NCBI GenBank assembly: GCA_020633495.1
Contig: JACKDR010000022.1
Span: 1 to 64,000 of the forward strand
DNA from: Kofleriaceae bacterium
Lineage (GTDB): Bacteria > Myxococcota_A > Polyangia > Haliangiales > Haliangiaceae
DNA: 64,000 nucleotides
Direction: 5' to 3'
The notes below the pieces were generated by a model that was given only the letters and a program-made list of their open reading frames with translations, did not search any database and was not told the origin of the DNA. Made by a program: the position numbers and the translations under genes. Of this stretch, positions 25,604 through 40,020 are shown piece by piece; positions within the stretch are counted from its first letter, which is position 1, and each line of letters starts with the position of its first letter.

Positions 25604-26775
25604 ATGCGTGACGTCGTCCTCGTCGGTGCGGCCCGCACCCCGATCGGCAGCTTCCTGGGCGCTCTGGCGTCCGTCTCGGCCCCGCGCCTCGGCGCGGTCG
25701 CCATCAAGGCCGCGCTCGAGCGCGCCGGCGTCGCCCCCGCCGACGTCCAGCGCGTCCTGATGGGCAACGTGCTGCAGGCCGGTGTCGGCCAGGCGCCGGC
25801 CCGCCAGGCCGCGCTCTACGCCGGGCTGCCCCAGTCGGTGCCCTGCGTCACCGTCAACAAGGTGTGCGGCTCCGGCCTCGAGGCCGTCGTCCAGGCCGCG
25901 CGCATCGTCGCCACCGGCGAGGCCGAGATCGTCGTCGCCGGCGGCATGGAGTCGATGTCGAACGCGCCGCATCTGGTCCGCAACCTCCGCGGCGGCGTCA
26001 AGATGGGCGCGCTCGACACCGTCGACGCGATGGTCCACGACGGCCTGTGGGACCCGTACTCCAACCAGCACATGGGCAACTGCGCCGAGCTGTGCGCCAA
26101 GGAGAAGGACCTGCCGCGCGCCGCCCAGGACGCGTTCGCCGCCGAGAGCTACCGGCGCGCGCTGGCCGCCCAGAAGGAGGGCCGGTTCGCCGCCGAGATC
26201 GTCGCGGTCGAGATCGCCGATCGCAAGGGCACCATCAAGGTCGAGACCGACGAGGAGCCCGGCCGCGGCAACATCGACAAGCTGCCCGGCCTGCGCCCGG
26301 CGTTCCAGAAGGACGGCACCGTCACCGCCGGCAACGCGTCGTCGATCAACGACGGCGCCGCCGCGGTGGTCGTGATGTCCGCCGACGAGGCCAAGCGGCG
26401 CGGCGCCCCGGTGCTGGCCCGGATCGTCAGCTGGGGCTACCACGCCCAGGCGCCCGAGTGGTTCACCACCGCGCCCGCCGCCGCGATCCAGAACGCGTGC
26501 GCCAAGGCCGGTAAGGACCCCAAGGCCGTCGAGCTGTGGGAGATCAACGAGGCCTTCGCCGTGGTGTCGCTGGTCAACAACCAGATGCTCGGCCTCGATC
26601 CCGCCAAGGTGAACGTGTGGGGCGGCGCGGTCGCGCTCGGCCACCCGATCGGCGCCTCGGGCACCCGCATCCTGGTCACGCTGCTGTCGCAGCTGGCGCA
26701 GAGCGGCGCCAAGCTCGGCGGCGCGTCGCTGTGCATCGGCGGCGGCGAGGGCATCGCGATGCTGGTGGAGCGCCC

Positions 26776-26779
<4 letters not shown>
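25604..26779 (+). CDS. Acetyl-CoA acetyltransferase (thiolase)
   Basis: This 391-aa thiolase joins or cleaves acetyl-CoA and acyl-CoA or acetoacetyl-CoA. The active-site residues are all present: nucleophile Cys88 in NKVCGSGLE, His347 in GHPIGASG and Cys377 in CIGGGEG. NEAFA is also intact. The ATG at 25604 has GGAGG 8 bases upstream; longer in-frame starts add unrelated sequence. Length is typical. It opens a long operon and its stop overlaps the next gene's GTG by 4 bases. Confidence 0.95.
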
Positions 26780-27669
<890 letters not shown>

Positions 27670-27670
27670 G

Positions 27671-28486
<816 letters not shown>

Positions 28487-28496
28487 GGAGACCCCC

Positions 28497-29642
<1,146 letters not shown>

Positions 29643-29659
29643 CCGAAGGAGGAGGAGCC

Positions 29660-30118
29660 ATGGTGCGCAACGGGTTCATCACGTTCGCGGTGGCGCTCGC
29701 GCTCGCCGCGTGCGGCGGCAAGGGCAAGCACGCCGACACGGCGGGCGGCGGCGACGACGTCGGCGACGTCGGCGACGGGGACGACGGCGACGGCGGGGGC
29801 GGGGGCGGCGACGTCATGGTGCCGCCGGAGAAGATGGACGCGATCCGCATCGACCTCGATCGCAAGCGCACCGCGGCGTCGCGGTGCCTGGTCGACGCGG
29901 TCGAGGCCGGCAAGGCCGACAAGTCGGCGCACGGCATGGTGACGCTGGAGTTCGTCGTGACGACCTCCGGCAAGCCCCGCGACGTCAAGGTCGCCAAGTC
30001 GACCCTCAAGGCCCAGATGGTCGAGGACTGCGTCGTGGCGCTGGTGGAGGGCATGCAGTTCGATACCCTGCCGCGGGACCTCGAGTGGTCCTACACCTTC
30101 GCCTTCGAGACCTACTGA
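29660..30118 (+). CDS. AgmX/PglI-like lipoprotein 1 of the acyl-CoA operon
   Basis: This 152-aa lipoprotein (LALAAC, Cys18) has an Asp/Gly-rich linker (about 25-52) and a C-terminal TonB-C-like domain with the conserved cysteine pair in SRCLVDAV and EDCVVALVEGMQF. GGAGGAGG precedes its ATG. It lies 17 bases after the acyl-CoA dehydrogenase gene and overlaps the next lipoprotein gene (TGATG). A cell-envelope protein inside a metabolic operon is unexpected and its role is unknown. Confidence 0.8.
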   Translation: MVRNGFITFAVALALAACGGKGKHADTAGGGDDVGDVGDGDDGDGGGGGGDVMVPPEKMDAIRIDLDRKRTAASRCLVDAVEAGKADKSAHGMVTLEFVVTTSGKPRDVKVAKSTLKAQMVEDCVVALVEGMQFDTLPRDLEWSYTFAFETY

Positions 30119-30989
30119 TGCAGCTGTCGTCGTCGCTCGCCGTGATCCTGCTGGCCTCGGCCGCCGCCACCGTCGTCCCCCTCGCCGGGTGCGGCGGCGC
30201 CGCCGACGGCGCCCGGGTCGCGCCTCCCACCGTCGAGCCGCCGCCGCGGGACGACGACGATGACGACGGCGACGACGACGCCGGCGACGACGGCCTCGAG
30301 CTGGTGTCGACGCGCGGCAAGATGGACCCCGCCGACATCCAGGCCGGCCTCGCGCCCCACGCCGCCGCGCTCGAGGACTGCTACGCGAGCCGGGTCGGCC
30401 GCCAGAAGTGGATGGGCGGCAAGGTCGAGCTGCGCTGGGAGCTGTCGAAGGACGGCGAGCTGACCGCGGTCCAGCTGACCTCGAGCGACCTCGGCGCCTG
30501 GCCGGTCGAGAAGTGCCTGCTCGACGTCGCGCGCGGCGTCACCTTCACCAAGCCCCGGGGCGGGCCGGTCGACTTCAGCATCCCGCTCGAGTTCTCGGCC
30601 CGCGGCAACGCGACCTGGTGGGACGCCGACCGCGGCGAGGCGGTGGTGTCGCGGCGCAAGCCCGACCTCGCCACCTGCGCCACCGAGGCCGGCGTCGCCG
30701 ATCCCGGCGACGTCATCGTCACGGTCTACGTCGGCACCCGCGGCAAGGTCCAGTCGGCGGGCTTCGCGTCGGCGGCGGCGCCGACGCCGGTGACCGCGGG
30801 CGGGCCGGCGGCGTCGTTCGACGACGCGTGGGCCGAGTGCGCCTACGGCAAGGTCATGGCGTGGACCCTGTCCGATCCCAAGGGCAAGGTCGCCAAGCTG
30901 GCGTTCGTCTACAACCCGGGGCAGGGCGCGCGCCGCCCCGACGCCGCCGACGACGGCGGCTACGACGACGGCGACGGCGAGGGCTGGTG

Positions 30990-30990
<1 letters not shown>
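30118..30990 (+). CDS. AgmX/PglI-like lipoprotein 2 of the acyl-CoA operon
   Basis: This 290-aa lipoprotein (PLAGC, Cys25) has an acidic linker (PPPRDDDDDDGDDD, about 42-55), then a TonB-C-like domain with the cysteine pair LEDCYASRVG and VEKCLLDVARGVTF. A second such domain appears at about 180-275 (LATCATEAGVADPGDVIVTVYVGTRGKVQSAGF and WAECAYGKVMAW). Its start and stop overlap both neighbours (TGATG), so it is translated with the following acyl-CoA dehydrogenase. Confidence 0.8.
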
Positions 30991-32150
<1,160 letters not shown>

Positions 32151-32180
32151 GCCGCGCCGCCATCCCCTCGAGAGGAAGTC

Positions 32181-32609
32181 ATGTCCGACAGCCCCGCCGC
32201 TCCCCGCAAGCTCCGCATCCTGGTCGCCAAGCCCGGCCTCGACGGCCACGACCGTGGCGCCAAGGTCGTCGCCCGCGCCCTCGCCGACGCCGGCTACGAG
32301 GTGGTCTACACCGGCCTGCACCAGACCCCCGAGATGATCGCGGCGGCGGCGGTGCAGGAGGCGGTCGACGCGGTCGGCCTGTCGATCATGTCGGGCGCGC
32401 ACATGACGCTGTTCCCCGCGGTGATCGACGCGCTCAAGGGCCGCGGCGCCGGCGACGTCCTGGTGTTCGGCGGCGGCATCATCCCCAAGGACGACCTGCC
32501 GGCGCTGGCCGAGATGGGCGTCGCGACGATCTTCACCCCGGGCGTCTCCACCGAGCAGATCGTGGCGTGGGTCGAGGCCCACGTCCGGCCCCGGGCCGAG
32601 GCGTCGTGA
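32181..32609 (+). CDS. mcmA2: Cobalamin-binding subunit of acyl-CoA mutase
   Basis: This 142-aa protein is a stand-alone B12-binding domain. The DGHDRGAKV motif carries His23, which replaces the lower axial ligand of cobalamin (base-off/His-on), and IMSGAH and FGGGIIP follow. It matches the small subunit of two-part methylmalonyl- or isobutyryl-CoA mutases. The partner is the 545-aa catalytic subunit on the opposite strand at 37579-39216. AGAGGAAG precedes the ATG. MeaB, encoded two genes on, protects this enzyme family. Confidence 0.93.
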   Translation: MSDSPAAPRKLRILVAKPGLDGHDRGAKVVARALADAGYEVVYTGLHQTPEMIAAAAVQEAVDAVGLSIMSGAHMTLFPAVIDALKGRGAGDVLVFGGGIIPKDDLPALAEMGVATIFTPGVSTEQIVAWVEAHVRPRAEAS

Positions 32610-33844
32610 ACCGGCGCGGCCTGGCCGCGCCGGGCCGCGCGCGGGGCACGAGGTCGGCGCGGGCCGCGCTGGCGACCGCGATCGTGACGCTCTGGGCCGC
32701 CGGCTGCGGGCCGCGGCCGGTGCCGGGCGGCGGCGCGCCGGGCGGCGGCCGCGCGGCGGCGCCCGCCGACGCCGGCGTCGCGATCGACGACGGCGACGCC
32801 GCCGAGGCCGCCCAGGTCGCGGCGATCGAGAAGGCGATGAACGATCTGGCGCCGGCCGCCAGCCAGTGCTGGGCCGCGGCCGCGGTCGACGACTACCGGC
32901 TGGCCGGCGAGGTCTCGCTCTACGTCGAGGTCGACGCCGGCGGCGCGGTCACCGCCACCGTCCAGGCCGACACGACGCGCGATCCGGTGCTGACCGGCTG
33001 CCTCGAGGCGGTGGCGCGCGCGTACGCGTGGGCGCCGCCGATGCGCGGCGGCGCCGCGGTGCTGCCGTTCGCGTTCACCGCGCCCGACGGCCAGAACGTG
33101 ATCGATCGCCGCCTGGTGCCCGACGTCGCTGACGGCGCCCGGGTCCTGCTCGACGGCAAGAGCTCGGGCAACCGCGCCGCGTCGATGTTCGAGCTGGTGG
33201 TGCCGGCGGGCGGCGCGCCCGCGGCGACCGCGTCGGAGCGCGCCGAGGTGTGGATCTACCTCGACGAGCCCGGCACCGGCTCGATCCCGGCGGCCGGGCG
33301 CGGCGACGCCACGCTGCTGCCGCCGCGCGCGGTGCGGGCGCTGCGCGCGCGCGCCGACGCGCCGCTGCGGATCGTCGTCGTCGCGGTCCCCGGCGGCGAC
33401 GAGGACGCCACCCGGCGCGCCGGCGTGCTGCCGTCGGGGCCGGCCAGCCTGCGCGACAAGGGCCGCCCGACGCCGGTGATCGGGGCGCTGGCCACCGCCA
33501 CGCCGATCGCGCTGCACGGGCCCGGCGGCCTCGCCACCGGCACCGTGACGATCCTGCTCGACCAGGCCGCGACCGGCAGCGATCGCGTCGCCGCCAGCGT
33601 CCTCGCCCTCGACGTCGGCGCCGCGGTCCCGCCGCACGCCCACGCCGGCGCCACCGAGCTCCTGTACGTGCTCGAGGGCGCCGCCACGATGATCGTCGAC
33701 GGCGTGACCCTGCCGATCGGCGCCGACAGCGTCGTCCAGATCCCCCCGGGCGTCGAGCACTCGGCCACGGTGACCGAGCGGTTCCGCGCCTACCAGTTCT
33801 ACACGCCTGCCGGTCCCGAGCAGCGCTTCAAGGCCAAGCCGTGA
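32606..33844 (+). CDS. AgmX-like lipoprotein fused to a cupin domain
   Basis: This 412-aa protein starts with a GTG that overlaps the mutase subunit stop. It has a basic N-terminus and a lipobox (WAAGC, Cys34), a TonB-C-like domain (about 75-175) with the cysteine pair ASQCWAAA and LTGCLEAVARAYAW, a middle beta domain, and a C-terminal cupin (about 325-405): VPPHAHAGATELLYVLEG, IGADSVVQIPPGVEHSA. Metal-ligand-type histidines (HAH, E, H) are present. I know of no characterised protein with this arrangement. It sits between two cobalamin-enzyme genes. Confidence 0.78.
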   Translation: MNRRGLAAPGRARGTRSARAALATAIVTLWAAGCGPRPVPGGGAPGGGRAAAPADAGVAIDDGDAAEAAQVAAIEKAMNDLAPAASQCWAAAAVDDYRLAGEVSLYVEVDAGGAVTATVQADTTRDPVLTGCLEAVARAYAWAPPMRGGAAVLPFAFTAPDGQNVIDRRLVPDVADGARVLLDGKSSGNRAASMFELVVPAGGAPAATASERAEVWIYLDEPGTGSIPAAGRGDATLLPPRAVRALRARADAPLRIVVVAVPGGDEDATRRAGVLPSGPASLRDKGRPTPVIGALATATPIALHGPGGLATGTVTILLDQAATGSDRVAASVLALDVGAAVPPHAHAGATELLYVLEGAATMIVDGVTLPIGADSVVQIPPGVEHSATVTERFRAYQFYTPAGPEQRFKAKP

Positions 33845-34806
33845 GCACCTCCGCGTCGTCCCCGTCCCCCCTGGTCCGCGACGTCCTCGCCGGCGACGTC
33901 CGCGCCGGCGCCCGCCTGATGCGCGACCTCGACGATCGCCGCGCCGGGGCGCTGGCCGCGCTCAAGGAGCTGCACCCGTCGACCGGCCGCGCCTACATCG
34001 TCGGCATCACCGGCAACCCGGGCGCCGGCAAGTCGACCGTGGTCGACGCGCTGATCGCGCACTACCGCGCCGCCGGCGAGCGGGTCGGCGTCGTCGCGGT
34101 CGATCCGACGTCGCCGTTCTCGGGCGGCGCGATCCTCGGCGATCGCATCCGCATGCAGCGCCACGCCCTCGATCCCGACGTCTTCATCCGGTCGCTGGCG
34201 ACCCGCGGCCACCTCGGCGGCCTGTCGCGCTCGACCTTCGACGTCGTCGCGGTGCTCGACGCGATGGGCTACCAGCGCATCCTGGTCGAGACCGTCGGCG
34301 TCGGCCAGGACGAGGTCGACGTCATGAAGGCCGCGCACACCTCGGTGGTGGTGACCGTGCCCGGGCTCGGCGACGACATCCAGGCCATCAAGGCCGGGCT
34401 GCTCGAGATCGCCGACGTCCTGTGCGTCAACAAGGCCGATCGCGAGGGCGTCGATCGCACCGTGCGCGACCTGATGCACATGCTCGATCTGCGCGGCGGC
34501 GAGCGCCGCGACGTCGAGATCGTCCAGACCATCGCGGCGCGCGGCCTCGCCGACGGCTCGGGGCTGACCGAGCTGGCCGCCGCGATCGAGCGCCACCGCG
34601 CCAAGGCGTGGCGCGGCGACGACGGCGTCGCCCACGCCCGCACCCGCGCCGCCGCGCAGCTGACCGAGCTGGTGCGGGCGCTGCTCGCGGATCGCGTCGA
34701 GCGCGGCCTGGCCGCGCGGGGCGGCCTGATCGAGGTCGCGGCGGCGGTGGTCGACGGCAAGGAGGATCCCTACACCGCGGCGGAGCGCATCGTCGCCGAC
34801 CTGTAG
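33841..34806 (+). CDS. meaB: MeaB/ArgK-type G-protein chaperone of acyl-CoA mutase
   Basis: This 321-aa GTPase loads cobalamin onto, and protects, methylmalonyl-CoA mutase-type enzymes in the cytoplasm. It has Walker A GNPGAGKST (58-66), DPTSPFSGGAILGDR, the switch region SLATRGHLGG, ETVGVGQDE and the NKAD specificity motif. The GTG start overlaps the preceding stop (GTGA). It is the last gene of the operon. Confidence 0.93.
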   Translation: MSTSASSPSPLVRDVLAGDVRAGARLMRDLDDRRAGALAALKELHPSTGRAYIVGITGNPGAGKSTVVDALIAHYRAAGERVGVVAVDPTSPFSGGAILGDRIRMQRHALDPDVFIRSLATRGHLGGLSRSTFDVVAVLDAMGYQRILVETVGVGQDEVDVMKAAHTSVVVTVPGLGDDIQAIKAGLLEIADVLCVNKADREGVDRTVRDLMHMLDLRGGERRDVEIVQTIAARGLADGSGLTELAAAIERHRAKAWRGDDGVAHARTRAAAQLTELVRALLADRVERGLAARGGLIEVAAAVVDGKEDPYTAAERIVADL

Positions 34807-34913
34807 GTGCCCGGCGGACCGCGGCGCCGCGTCGGCGCGCGGCCTGCGAGATCGATCACGTCGCGCCCGATCGGCGCTGATGCTACGATCGGGCTTTGGA
34901 GGTTTGCCTATCC

Positions 34914-35657
34914 ATGCGTAGTCCCTGCCTTCGTGATCCCCTCCGCGGGCGCGCCGCGGCCGCGCTCGCCGTCGTCGGGGCGCTGTGGCTCGGCGGCGCC
35001 GGCTGCGGCCTGGTGTCGAGCGACATCGACGACTTCGATCTGTCGATCGAGGAGAAGTCCTTCACGATCGACACCAGCCAGTGGGGCCTGACCGACGTCG
35101 ACACGTTCGTCAACACCGACTGCTCGGCGACGCCGGGCGTGTGCGCGACCGCGGCCCAGCAGGCGTGCACCGACGGCAACTGCTTCGGCAGCTGCAGCAC
35201 GACGACCAACACCTGCGAGCTGCACGTCGTCGTCGCGCTGTGGGACATGGTCGTGCTGACCGAGGAGCAGCCCGAGCTGCAGACGATCGACGACTCGCCG
35301 CTGGTCGGCGTCACGATCGACACGATCGAGTACGCGGTCGCCGAGAACAGCCTCAACGTCGCGACCCCGCCGTTCACGCTCTACGTGTCGCCGTCGACGA
35401 TCATGAGCCCCGGCGATCCCGAGGCCGAGGCGGTCGGCACGATCGCGCCGGTCGACGCCCGCACGCTGCTGCCGCTGACCCCGGTCGACATCACCGACGC
35501 CGGTCGCGCGTCGCTGACCGACTACATGACCAACTTCTCGACCCCGTTCAACATCATCGTCGGCGCCGACCTCTACATCCGCCAGGGCGACACCGTCCCC
35601 CAGGGCCGGATGTCGGCCAAGGTCAAGGTCGCCGCGCACGCCGACGCCAGCCTGTAG
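34914..35657 (+). CDS. Secreted lipoprotein of unknown function
   Basis: This 247-aa protein has a lipoprotein signal ending GGAGC (Cys31), so it should be anchored in the envelope. The ATG at 34914 has GGAGG about 11 bases upstream; a start at 34896 is possible but weaker. The mature part has six cysteines within about 55 residues (TDCSATPGVCATAAQQACTDGNCFGSCSTTTNTCEL), followed by beta-rich sequence. No family is recognised. It converges with the next gene. Confidence 0.75.
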   Translation: MRSPCLRDPLRGRAAAALAVVGALWLGGAGCGLVSSDIDDFDLSIEEKSFTIDTSQWGLTDVDTFVNTDCSATPGVCATAAQQACTDGNCFGSCSTTTNTCELHVVVALWDMVVLTEEQPELQTIDDSPLVGVTIDTIEYAVAENSLNVATPPFTLYVSPSTIMSPGDPEAEAVGTIAPVDARTLLPLTPVDITDAGRASLTDYMTNFSTPFNIIVGADLYIRQGDTVPQGRMSAKVKVAAHADASL

Positions 35658-35667
35658 CGCCGCGGCG

Positions 35668-36930
35668 CTACGAGGCCGAGCGATCGGGCTCGGTCGCCGA
35701 CAGCAGCGCCGTCGGCGACCCGGCCGGCAGGCCGCCGGCGGCGTCGCGCAGGGCGCGGCCGCGGCCGCGCGCCCGCCACAGGTGGCGCGCCAGCGCCCCG
35801 TACAGGCGCAGCTTCTGGTCCGCCAGCACCTCGGAGCCGGCGACCCGGGCGGCGTACATCTCGAGGACGTCGGGGTCGAACAGCACCAGCGACATCCACC
35901 GCCGCCAGCCGTCGCCGCGCTGGTACAGCAGGCGGGCCAGCCAGCGGTCGAGCGCCAGCTCGCGGCCGACCACGGCGCGGCGCAGCGCCCGCCGGTAGCC
36001 GGCGAACGCGACGTCGCCGGTGGCCAGGGCCCGGGCCACCGCGTCGCCGGTGACCTGGGCCTGCTCCATCGCGACCGCGATGCCCTCGCCGGTGAGGCCG
36101 TCGATGCCGGCGGCGTCGCCGACGGTGACCAGCCGCGGCGCCGACACCGGCGCCCGCGGGTGGTAGCCCCACACCGGCCAGCCGTGGGCGGCGCGCGCCG
36201 GCAGCGTGACGCCGACCTCGGCGAGCCCGGCGCCGAGGTGCTCGATCAGCTTCGGGCCGCCGACGCGCGTCGACGGGTAGTGCATGATGCCGACGTTGAC
36301 GCGCCGGTCGTGGACCGGGAACACCCACAGGTAGCCGCGCACGCCGCGCAGCATCGGCGTGAAGTCGTAGAGCATCGCGTCGTCGACGGCGGCGCCGTCG
36401 GCGACGGGCAGCTCGGCCTTGAACAGGCGGTGGGGCAGGGCCTTGGCGTTGCCGGTGAGGTGCTTGCGGACGACCGACGCGGCGCCGTCGGCGCCGACCA
36501 CGACCCGCGCCGCCAGGGTGCGGCCGCGGCTGGTCTCGACGACGACCCGGTCGGCCTCGACGGCGAGCCGGGTGACGCCCTCGTCCTCGACGATCTCGAC
36601 GCCGCGGGCGCGGACCTGGGCGACCAGGCTGGCGTCGAACTCGTCGCGCCGGATGACGTTGACCGGCCGCCCCAGCCGCACGGTGCGGACGAAGCTGCCG
36701 AACCGGACCCGGGCGGTCGGCGACGCCAGGTGCGGGACGTCGAGCTTCAGATCGAGGGCGGCGAGGGCCTCGTCGGCGTGGCCGGTGAGGCCGCCGCCGC
36801 ACGGCTTCTCGCGCGGGTGGCGGTAGCGCTCGAGGACCAGGACGTCGCGGACGCCGTGCTGGTGGAGGCGCGCGGCCACCGCCGCGCCCGCGGGGCCGGC
36901 GCCGACGACGATGACGTCTCGGACGGTCAC
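35668..36930 (-). CDS. Geranylgeranyl reductase family FAD oxidoreductase
   Basis: This 420-aa flavoprotein has an N-terminal FAD-binding loop VVGAGPAGAAVA (8-19), the family signature REKPCGGGLTG (about 40-50), VVVGADGAASVVRKHL, and the second FAD contact VTVGDAAGIDGLTGEGIAVAM (about 270-290). Length and motifs match the GGR family, which saturates isoprenoid chains, but members also act on other substrates, so the reaction is not certain. No isoprenoid genes are adjacent. Confidence 0.88.
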   Translation of the reverse strand: MTVRDVIVVGAGPAGAAVAARLHQHGVRDVLVLERYRHPREKPCGGGLTGHADEALAALDLKLDVPHLASPTARVRFGSFVRTVRLGRPVNVIRRDEFDASLVAQVRARGVEIVEDEGVTRLAVEADRVVVETSRGRTLAARVVVGADGAASVVRKHLTGNAKALPHRLFKAELPVADGAAVDDAMLYDFTPMLRGVRGYLWVFPVHDRRVNVGIMHYPSTRVGGPKLIEHLGAGLAEVGVTLPARAAHGWPVWGYHPRAPVSAPRLVTVGDAAGIDGLTGEGIAVAMEQAQVTGDAVARALATGDVAFAGYRRALRRAVVGRELALDRWLARLLYQRGDGWRRWMSLVLFDPDVLEMYAARVAGSEVLADQKLRLYGALARHLWRARGRGRALRDAAGGLPAGSPTALLSATEPDRSAS

Positions 36931-36987
36931 GGCGGCGGTGTACCCCGAAACCCCGGCCGCCGGGAAGCCCGGCGCCGGCGCCGCGGC

Positions 36988-37392
36988 TCAGGACGCCGCT
37001 TCGCCGACGTCGTGGGCGTCGCCGTGGGCGTCGCCGTGGTCGTCGTCGTGGTCGTCGTGGTCGTCGTGGTCGTCGGGATCGTCCGGATCCGGACCCTCGA
37101 TCGCGCCGGTGCCGGCGTTGACCCGCTCCCGCAGCTCCTTGCCGACCTTGAAGAACGGCAGACGCTTGGGCTTGACGTGGACCGGCTCGCCCGTGCGCGG
37201 GTTCCGCCCCTCGTAGGCCTTGTAGCTGCGGACCTCGAAGCTTCCGAAGCCCCGGATCTCGATGCGCTCGCCGCGCTCGAGCGCCGCGATCATGCTGTCG
37301 AACATGACGTTCACGACCGCCTCGGCCTTGCCCTTCGGCAGCTTCAGCGCCTCCGAGAGCCGCTCGATGAGGTCGCTCTTGGTGACCGGCAT
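36988..37392 (-). CDS. HU/IHF-family DNA-binding protein with Asp/His tail
   Basis: This 134-aa protein consists of a typical IHF/HU domain of about 95 residues (TKSDLIERLSEALKLPKGKAE, IEIRGFGSFEVRSYKAYEGRNPRTGEPVHVKPKRLPFFKVG, including the DNA-inserting Pro arm) followed by about 37 residues very rich in Asp and His (DPDDPDDHDDHDDHDDDHGDAHGDAH). The start at 37392 has GGGGGG upstream; codons further upstream are not family-like. The tail is encoded by a 9-base repeat and could bind metals or regulate DNA binding. Confidence 0.92.
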   Translation of the reverse strand: MPVTKSDLIERLSEALKLPKGKAEAVVNVMFDSMIAALERGERIEIRGFGSFEVRSYKAYEGRNPRTGEPVHVKPKRLPFFKVGKELRERVNAGTGAIEGPDPDDPDDHDDHDDHDDDHGDAHGDAHDVGEAAS

Positions 37393-37425
37393 GAATCCCC
37401 CCGCTTGGTCTCCGCGTGCCCGTCC

Positions 37426-37455
37426 ATTGAACCCCTCGGAGGCGAGGCGGATCAA
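37426..37455 (-). promoter_or_regulatory. Promoter of the HU/IHF-like gene
   Basis: On the minus strand TTGATC (37450-37455), an 18-bp spacer and TTCAAT (37426-37431) precede the start at 37392 by about 34 bases, leaving room for the GGGGGG ribosome site. Confidence 0.55.
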
Positions 37456-37471
37456 CGGCTTATGACCGAAA

Positions 37472-37487
37472 GCGGGATCGCTCCCGC
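37472..37487 (-). terminator. Hairpin after the mutase gene
   Basis: A 6-bp inverted repeat (GCGGGA / TCCCGC, loop of four) is followed by TTT in the minus direction. It lies between the mutase gene and the HU/IHF gene. Confidence 0.4.
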
Positions 37488-37578
37488 GGTGATCCGACGG
37501 TCCGGGCCCCGGACAGCCGGAAAAATCCAGCGAGAGCGGATCCCAGCGATGTCGCGGCGCCAGCGGTCGCCGCCGTGG

Positions 37579-39216
<1,638 letters not shown>

Positions 39217-39334
39217 CGCCTGGGAAGCTAGCAGGCGCGGCGCGCCGACGGCGAGGGCCGTGACGTCGCGAAGATGGCTCAGGGCGGCCGCGGGGACATC
39301 CCCCGGCGCGGTGGCGCTGGGAGGCGGAGACCCG

Positions 39335-39700
39335 CTACCGCCGGCGGGTCAGCCCGGTGCACAGGGCGGCCGAGCGTCCGGCGGCGGCGACCGCCGCGGC
39401 GAGGTCGTCGGCGCAGCCGAGCCCGGCGGCACCGGCGATGTCGAGCGCGGACTCGAGCTCGAGCGCCGAGCCCAGCGCGATGCGCTGGTACCGGGCTCGC
39501 TCGGCCGAGCCCGGCGGGTGGCCGTTGCCCTCGGCGAGGTTGTGGGCGACCGAGGCCGCGGCGCGGCGCGCCTGGTCGCGGAGCGATGCCCAGCCTCGCC
39601 ACTGGGCGCTGGCGATGCGGCAGCGCTCCACCGCCTCGAGGGCGGCGCGATACGCGACGAAGCGAGACAGCAGGCGCGACGGGCTGATGGGTTGGTCCAT
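39335..39700 (-). CDS. Four-helix bundle protein (23S rRNA IVS/Avd-like family)
   Basis: This 121-aa helical protein matches the four-helix-bundle family first seen inside intervening sequences of 23S rRNA genes: VERCRIASAQW, SLRDQARRAAASVAHNLAEGNGHP, AERARYQRIALGSALELESALDIA. Here it stands alone, not in an rRNA gene. The ATG at 39700 gives the family length. Related proteins bind nucleic acids or, as Avd, assist diversity-generating reverse transcriptases, but no reverse transcriptase is present. The function is unknown. Confidence 0.8.
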   Translation of the reverse strand: MDQPISPSRLLSRFVAYRAALEAVERCRIASAQWRGWASLRDQARRAAASVAHNLAEGNGHPPGSAERARYQRIALGSALELESALDIAGAAGLGCADDLAAAVAAAGRSAALCTGLTRRR

Positions 39701-40020
39701 GCCCGGTTCCGCGCAGCGGGTGTGCCAGCGACGTGCGTGGCGCGGGCGCACCGCCGGAGCTGGCGCACCCGGTGCGCGTCCGGAGGCAGGACCAGCCCAT
39801 CGGCCCGCGGCGCCGTCCCGTGCTCGGCGCGCCCGCACTCTGTGCTCGCGGGTCTCTCCCGAGCGCGGAGCGCGGAGAGCGGAGCGCCGAGATCCGAGGA
39901 GGCACACCCCGCATCGCGTGGCTGTCTCCTCCGCGCTCCGCCCTCCGCGCTCCGCCCTCCGCCCTCCGCGCTCGACAGGGCCCGAGCGCCGGCCCCGACG
40001 CCGCTCTCGGCCGCGCGCCG
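39701..40020. repeat. Intergenic region with GC-rich inverted repeat arms
   Basis: No gene is seen in these 320 bases. Bases 39861-39893 consist of GAGCGCGGAGCGCGGAGAGC-type repeats, and 39926-39974 of CGCTCCGCCCTCCG-type repeats that are roughly the reverse complement, so the two arms could fold into a large imperfect stem around a 30-base loop. Confidence 0.55.

Noticed and set aside
32181..37392. Cobalamin riboswitch upstream of the B12-mutase genes
   Set aside because: No B12-box-like motif or suitable leader is visible; the mutase subunit gene lies 30 bases after the previous gene.
39335..39700. Diversity-generating retroelement accessory (Avd)
   Set aside because: No reverse transcriptase, template repeat or variable repeat is present nearby.
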